A stretch of DNA of 9,378 bases, taken from NCBI GenBank assembly GCA_003567835.1, contig PWYO01000081.1:1-9378 (forward strand). Direction: 5' to 3'. Positions 6,281 through 9,378 of the stretch are shown in pieces. The notes beneath the pieces were generated by a model that worked only from the letters and a program-made list of their open reading frames with translations, was not told where the DNA came from and did not search any database. Position 1 is the first letter of the stretch; every line of letters starts with the position of its first letter. This DNA comes from Actinomycetota bacterium. GTDB lineage: Bacteria > Actinomycetota > Humimicrobiia > Humimicrobiales > Humimicrobiaceae. A program made the translations under genes and the position numbers.

Positions 6281-7586
6281 CTACCTCATCATTGGAAATT
6301 CGGCTGCTGGGCTCAGTGCTGCTGAATCCATTAGGCTGCTGGACAGCCATGGCAGCATACTGGTTTTAACCGAGGAGAATTTTAAGAATTACTCAAAGCC
6401 GCTGATTACCTATTATTTGGCAGGCAAGGTGAATCTGGACCAAATGTATTACCGCAGCCCGGCCTTTTATGCGCAGAAAAATATCATGCTTTGTACCGAT
6501 ACCTGTATTGTGGGCATGAATACAGAAAAAAAAGAGGTTATTTCTGCCCAGGGACGCAAATTTTCGTACAACAAGCTTCTTATCGCCAGCGGCGGCATAC
6601 CCGTTTTACCCCCCATACCTGTTTCCGGAGGAGGCCTGTTAAAGGATGAGATGAAAAAGATTGAAGGCATCTATACCCTGACCACTTTGGAAGATGCCCG
6701 ACGCTTAAAAAAATATATTGAAAAAAACCATATTAGAAAAGCTGTGGTTCTGGGGGCAGGCCTTATTGGCTTAAAAGCAGCCGAAGCTTGTTTGGAACTG
6801 GGACTTACAATCCATTTAATCGAGCTTTCTGACCGCATACTGGCTGCCACCTTTGACCATAAGGCTTCAAAGATTATGGAAGCGAGAATTGAACAAAAAC
6901 AAGGTCGCATATATACCTCCAATACCATCAAGCAGATCAAGGCCAGCCAGGGAACTGTGGAAAAGCTAATCTTAGCAGACGGCAAGCAGATTGATACAAA
7001 CTTGCTTATTGCAGCGGTAGGGGTACGACCGCATACCGCTTTTATTGATGCAGGCACAATTGAAACTGAACGGGGTATTATTGTGGATAAGCACATGCAA
7101 ACCACTGCTGAGCATGTCTATGCTGCAGGTGATGTAGCAAGTTCGACAGATATACTTAAAAAAAGAGCTGAAAATATTGCCATCTGGCCCCTGGCAGTGA
7201 TGCAGGGCCGGGTGGCTGGAATGAATATGGCTGGCAAAAGGCAAGAATACGGGGGCGGCTTTTTTATGAATGCGGTAGAGATTATGGGCATTCCTTCCAT
7301 TTCCATGGGGCTTTCCGGTCCCCAGGAGAGCAAGGATGCAGAGGTATTGACCCAGGAGGATGGCAGCAGCAGTATATACCGAAAAGTTGTCATAGAAAAA
7401 AACCGCATCGTGGGCTTGATTATGCTGGGTCATATTGAAAGGGCAGGCATCTATGCGGGTCTTATAAAAAACCGCATTGATATTGGGAATATAAAGGAGA
7501 ACATCATCCGGGAAGATTTTGGACTCATACAGCTGCCTGCAGACTATAAAAAGCATTTGGTGGTGGGGGAGGGCATTGAGGTATGA
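6270..7586 (+). CDS. FAD/NAD(P)-dependent oxidoreductase (pyridine nucleotide-disulfide reductase fold, NirB-like)
   Basis: The 438-residue flavoprotein has an FAD dinucleotide motif GNSAAG at 9-14, an IASGGIP stretch at 105-111, an NAD(P)-binding GAGLIG at 162-167 and the second FAD motif YAAGDVA at 284-290. A C-terminal dimerisation-like region covers about 325-410. YSKPLI at 41-46 resembles the YSRPLL motif of nitrite-reductase and rubredoxin-reductase-like enzymes. The redox cysteine of NADH oxidases and CoA-disulfide reductases near position 42-45 is missing, so it should pass hydride electrons to a protein partner. It is not GltD-like, lacking the N-terminal cysteine-rich domain. It likely feeds NAD(P)H electrons to the four-cluster ferredoxin subunit. 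ATG 6270 is chosen for GAGGAGG at 6257-6263, 6 nt away. It overlaps the previous gene by 11 nt and the next by 4 nt. Confidence 0.88.
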   Translation: MKADYLIIGNSAAGLSAAESIRLLDSHGSILVLTEENFKNYSKPLITYYLAGKVNLDQMYYRSPAFYAQKNIMLCTDTCIVGMNTEKKEVISAQGRKFSYNKLLIASGGIPVLPPIPVSGGGLLKDEMKKIEGIYTLTTLEDARRLKKYIEKNHIRKAVVLGAGLIGLKAAEACLELGLTIHLIELSDRILAATFDHKASKIMEARIEQKQGRIYTSNTIKQIKASQGTVEKLILADGKQIDTNLLIAAVGVRPHTAFIDAGTIETERGIIVDKHMQTTAEHVYAAGDVASSTDILKKRAENIAIWPLAVMQGRVAGMNMAGKRQEYGGGFFMNAVEIMGIPSISMGLSGPQESKDAEVLTQEDGSSSIYRKVVIEKNRIVGLIMLGHIERAGIYAGLIKNRIDIGNIKENIIREDFGLIQLPADYKKHLVVGEGIEV

Positions 7587-8356
7587 GCTATTGCATCAGC
7601 GCAAAAGGCCTAAATTACAGGGACTTAAACCAAAAGATTAAGGTTGTATTGGCCAAAAACCCGAATCCTGCCATGCTTACAATCAAAGATGTCTGCGGGC
7701 AGAAGTATATTGGTGATGGGATCCAAGCCGATATCCAAATACAGATTTACGGCGTACCCGGAAATGATCTCGGGGCATTCATGGACGGCCCCCACATTGA
7801 GGTATTTGATAATGTTCAGGATGGGACTGGCAATACCATGAATGAAGGCAGCATTATCATTCATGGCAATGCGGGGGACATTCTAGGCTATTCCATGCGC
7901 GGAGGGGAGATTTTTGTCGAAAAGAGTGTAGGTTACAGGAGCGGAATCCACATGAAGTCTTATGGCAAAAAGGTACCGGTTATGGTCATTGGCGGGGAAG
8001 CTGGAAATTTTTTGGGAGAATATATGGCTGGAGGTATGATCATACTTTTGGGCCTGCATAAAAAAGAAAGCCGGCAGGCTGAAATGACCTTGGGCTGCGA
8101 TGGAGAGATTGTAGGCAATTATGTGGGTACCGGGATGCATGGAGGCATCATATATATCCGGGGCAGGGTATCTGACTATAAGCTGGGCAAAGAAGTAAAG
8201 CAGATGGCGGTGGACGCCCAGGATAAAAAAATACTGCGGACCTACATCCAGAAGTATCAAAAATATTTTGGAAAAAGCCAACCCTTAAAAACCGACGGGT
8301 TTACCAAACTAATCCCTTTTTCCCATCGGCCATACGGAAAATTATATGCTTATTAG
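7583..8356 (+). CDS. GXGXG-domain subunit (glutamate synthase alpha C-terminal domain-like)
   Basis: The 257-residue protein matches the C-terminal beta-helix domain of GltB. It shows a repeating glycine pattern: GNDLGAFMDG at 60-69, GDILGYSMRGG at 98-108, GNFLGEYMAGG at 141-151 and GNYVGTGMHGG at 178-188. In the large GltB enzyme this domain is structural and helps hold the amidotransferase and synthase domains in place; here it would scaffold separate subunits. The ATGA overlap with the flavoprotein stop couples translation, and GGGGGAGGG at 7564-7572 is an upstream ribosome site. It is probably the last gene of the core operon. A GXGXG protein also occurs in formylmethanofuran dehydrogenase (FwdC), but the neighbouring amidotransferase and FMN subunits favour the glutamate-synthase role. 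Confidence 0.9.
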   Translation: MSYCISAKGLNYRDLNQKIKVVLAKNPNPAMLTIKDVCGQKYIGDGIQADIQIQIYGVPGNDLGAFMDGPHIEVFDNVQDGTGNTMNEGSIIIHGNAGDILGYSMRGGEIFVEKSVGYRSGIHMKSYGKKVPVMVIGGEAGNFLGEYMAGGMIILLGLHKKESRQAEMTLGCDGEIVGNYVGTGMHGGIIYIRGRVSDYKLGKEVKQMAVDAQDKKILRTYIQKYQKYFGKSQPLKTDGFTKLIPFSHRPYGKLYAY

Positions 8357-8388
8357 CATGGTTGCATATTGACAGTCATTGTTGTTAA

Positions 8389-9144
8389 ATGATGGGTAAT
8401 GCGATCAAATACATGGACATGGGCCAGGGAAAAATACATATAGGCACATCAGGATATGCATATAAGAACTGGAAAGGGGACTTTTATCCAAAGGACCTGG
8501 ACCAAAAGCAGTGGCTGTCCTTTTATGCACAAGAGTTTGACAGTGTTGAAATAAACAACAGTTTTTACCATCTGCCTTCCAAGGATACATTCAGCAAATG
8601 GGCTTCCCAGACACCAGATTCTTTTGTCTTTTCAGTTAAAGCCTCCAGATATATCACCCATATGAAAAAATTAAAAGACCCGCAGGAGCCATTAAAAAAA
8701 TTTAGGGATTGTGCTTCGGGACTGGGCAGCAAAATGGGCCCGATACTGTTTCAGCTTCCTGCGAATTTTAAAAAAAAGGCAGAGAGGCTGGAAAACTTTT
8801 TGAGCACGGCAAAACCCATAAAAGGTGTTTTTGAATTCAGGCACAGCAGCTGGTTTGACCCCCAGATTATGGCCATGCTGGATGATTTTGGCTGCGGGGT
8901 GGTCATGTCCAGCGGAAAAGGTTTTCCATGCTGTGCACAGATTACCGGCTCTATCTGTTATATGCGGCTGCACGGTACCCGGAAGTTGTATCATTCCAGC
9001 TATTCCCATGATGCACTCCAGCATTTTGCTGCACTGGCAAGAGGATATGCACAGAAAGGCATAGACTGTTTTATCTATTTTAATAATGATGCCCTGGGAC
9101 ATGCGCATCGCAATGCCTATGCTTTGCGCAAAATGCTTTTATGA
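8389..9144 (+). CDS. DUF72 family protein (YecE-like, TIM-barrel-like fold)
   Basis: The 251-residue protein has the DUF72 motif set: IHIGTSGYAYKNW at 16-28, FDSVEINNSFYHLPS at about 45-59, FSVKASRYITH, LFQLPANF, FEFRHSSWF, YMRLHGT and a C-terminal FIYFNNDALGHAHRNA. The family has no established biochemical role; a TIM-barrel-like fold is known. No signal peptide is visible. The start is uncertain: ATG 8389, 8392, 8413 and 8419 are all in frame, and the conserved part begins at residue 16, so a later start is possible. None has a convincing Shine-Dalgarno. There is a 32-nt gap after the GXGXG gene. It may be read from the upstream operon, but its link to glutamate synthesis is only positional. 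Confidence 0.85.
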   Translation: MMGNAIKYMDMGQGKIHIGTSGYAYKNWKGDFYPKDLDQKQWLSFYAQEFDSVEINNSFYHLPSKDTFSKWASQTPDSFVFSVKASRYITHMKKLKDPQEPLKKFRDCASGLGSKMGPILFQLPANFKKKAERLENFLSTAKPIKGVFEFRHSSWFDPQIMAMLDDFGCGVVMSSGKGFPCCAQITGSICYMRLHGTRKLYHSSYSHDALQHFAALARGYAQKGIDCFIYFNNDALGHAHRNAYALRKMLL

Positions 9145-9150
9145 TTCTGC

Positions 9151-9179
9151 TTTACTAAGTATATAAAAATTATTAGAAT
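9151..9179 (+). promoter_or_regulatory. possible promoter of the thioesterase gene
   Basis: TTTACT (9151-9156) is 17 nt from TAGAAT (9174-9179), which matches the -10 consensus at five of six positions. The predicted start would fall around 9186, near the first codon. A transcript starting there would be leaderless for ATG 9186 or have a 15-nt leader to TTG 9201. The AT-rich setting makes a chance match fairly likely. Confidence 0.35.
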
Positions 9180-9185
9180 GAGATT

Positions 9186-9378
9186 ATGAAGGATTTTAAT
9201 TTGCAAAAGGGCCTAACCGGCTCAGCTAGGATTACAGTAACTGAGGCTCACACAGCAATGGCTTTCGGCAGCGGAAGGGTCCGGGTCTACGGCACTCCGG
9301 CCATGGTGGGACTCATGGAGAAAGCGGCCATAGAAGCAGTAGACCATAAATTGCCCCAGGGGTATGTTTCTGTGGGCA
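9186..9378 (+). CDS. FlK-like hot-dog thioesterase, N-terminal part (cut by window edge)
   Basis: The first 64 residues are present and the gene runs off the window. They match the start of the fluoroacetyl-CoA-thioesterase-like (FlK) hot-dog family, with ITVTE at 16-20, GSGRVRVYGTPAMVGLMEKAA at 28-48 and the LPQGYVSVG turn at 56-64. Thr37 and Glu45 are spaced like the catalytic Thr42 and Glu50 of FlK; the third catalytic residue (His) would lie beyond the edge. ATG 9186 is chosen because the conserved strand begins right after it (FNLQKG). An in-frame TTG at 9201 has a better Shine-Dalgarno (GAAGGA at 9188-9193) but would trim the conserved strand. The substrate is probably a small acyl-CoA; actual fluoroacetate detoxification should not be assumed. 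Confidence 0.85.
   Translation, partial: MKDFNLQKGLTGSARITVTEAHTAMAFGSGRVRVYGTPAMVGLMEKAAIEAVDHKLPQGYVSVG

Noticed and set aside
8375..8392. Hairpin TCATT/AATGA after the GXGXG gene as a second ANTAR site or terminator.
   Set aside because: The loop has seven bases without A1/G4, the stem is five AT-rich pairs, there is no partner hairpin and no T tract.
8369..8400. TTGACA at 8369-8374 as a promoter for the DUF72 gene.
   Set aside because: No acceptable -10 box at 16-18 nt; the nearest TAAT-like stretch is about 20 nt away and inside the coding start region.

Overview
The window looks like a chromosomal segment of an anaerobic Gram-positive bacterium of the Clostridia type. This is inferred from AT-rich spacers with sigma-A-like promoters, strong purine-rich ribosome binding sites, TTG start codons, several iron-sulfur proteins and an ANTAR-type regulator. 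No mobile element, CRISPR array or rRNA gene was seen.

Layout: a tRNA-Glu(CTC) gene on the minus strand (42-117) is divergent from a tightly packed plus-strand cluster. The cluster begins with a GAF-ANTAR RNA-binding antiterminator (256-966), a class II fructose-bisphosphate aldolase (979-1971) and a phosphofructokinase-family kinase (1981-2997). A non-coding spacer (2998-3161) then carries a good promoter, two tandem hexaloop hairpins and a Rho-independent terminator. The second hairpin shares five bases with the terminator, which is the architecture of an ANTAR-responsive leader.

Behind the leader lie five nearly contiguous genes (3162-8356) for a split glutamate-synthase-like enzyme. They are a class II glutamine amidotransferase subunit, an FMN/Fe-S synthase subunit with a fused 2x[4Fe-4S] domain, a ferredoxin subunit with four [4Fe-4S] motifs, an FAD/NAD(P) oxidoreductase that does not look like GltD, and a GXGXG-domain subunit. 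A DUF72 gene (8389-9144) and the start of a FlK-like hot-dog thioesterase (9186 to the window edge) follow.

How the parts may work together (inference): the GAF domain senses a small ligand, and the ANTAR domain binds the two hexaloops in the leader. That stabilises the antiterminator and lets RNA polymerase read into the glutamate-synthase-like operon. The regulator shares a transcription unit with two glycolytic genes, so carbon flux and nitrogen assimilation may be coupled. The most interesting point is this complete cis/trans pair, with regulator and matching RNA target about 2 kb apart, controlling an atypical five-subunit glutamate-synthase-like complex.
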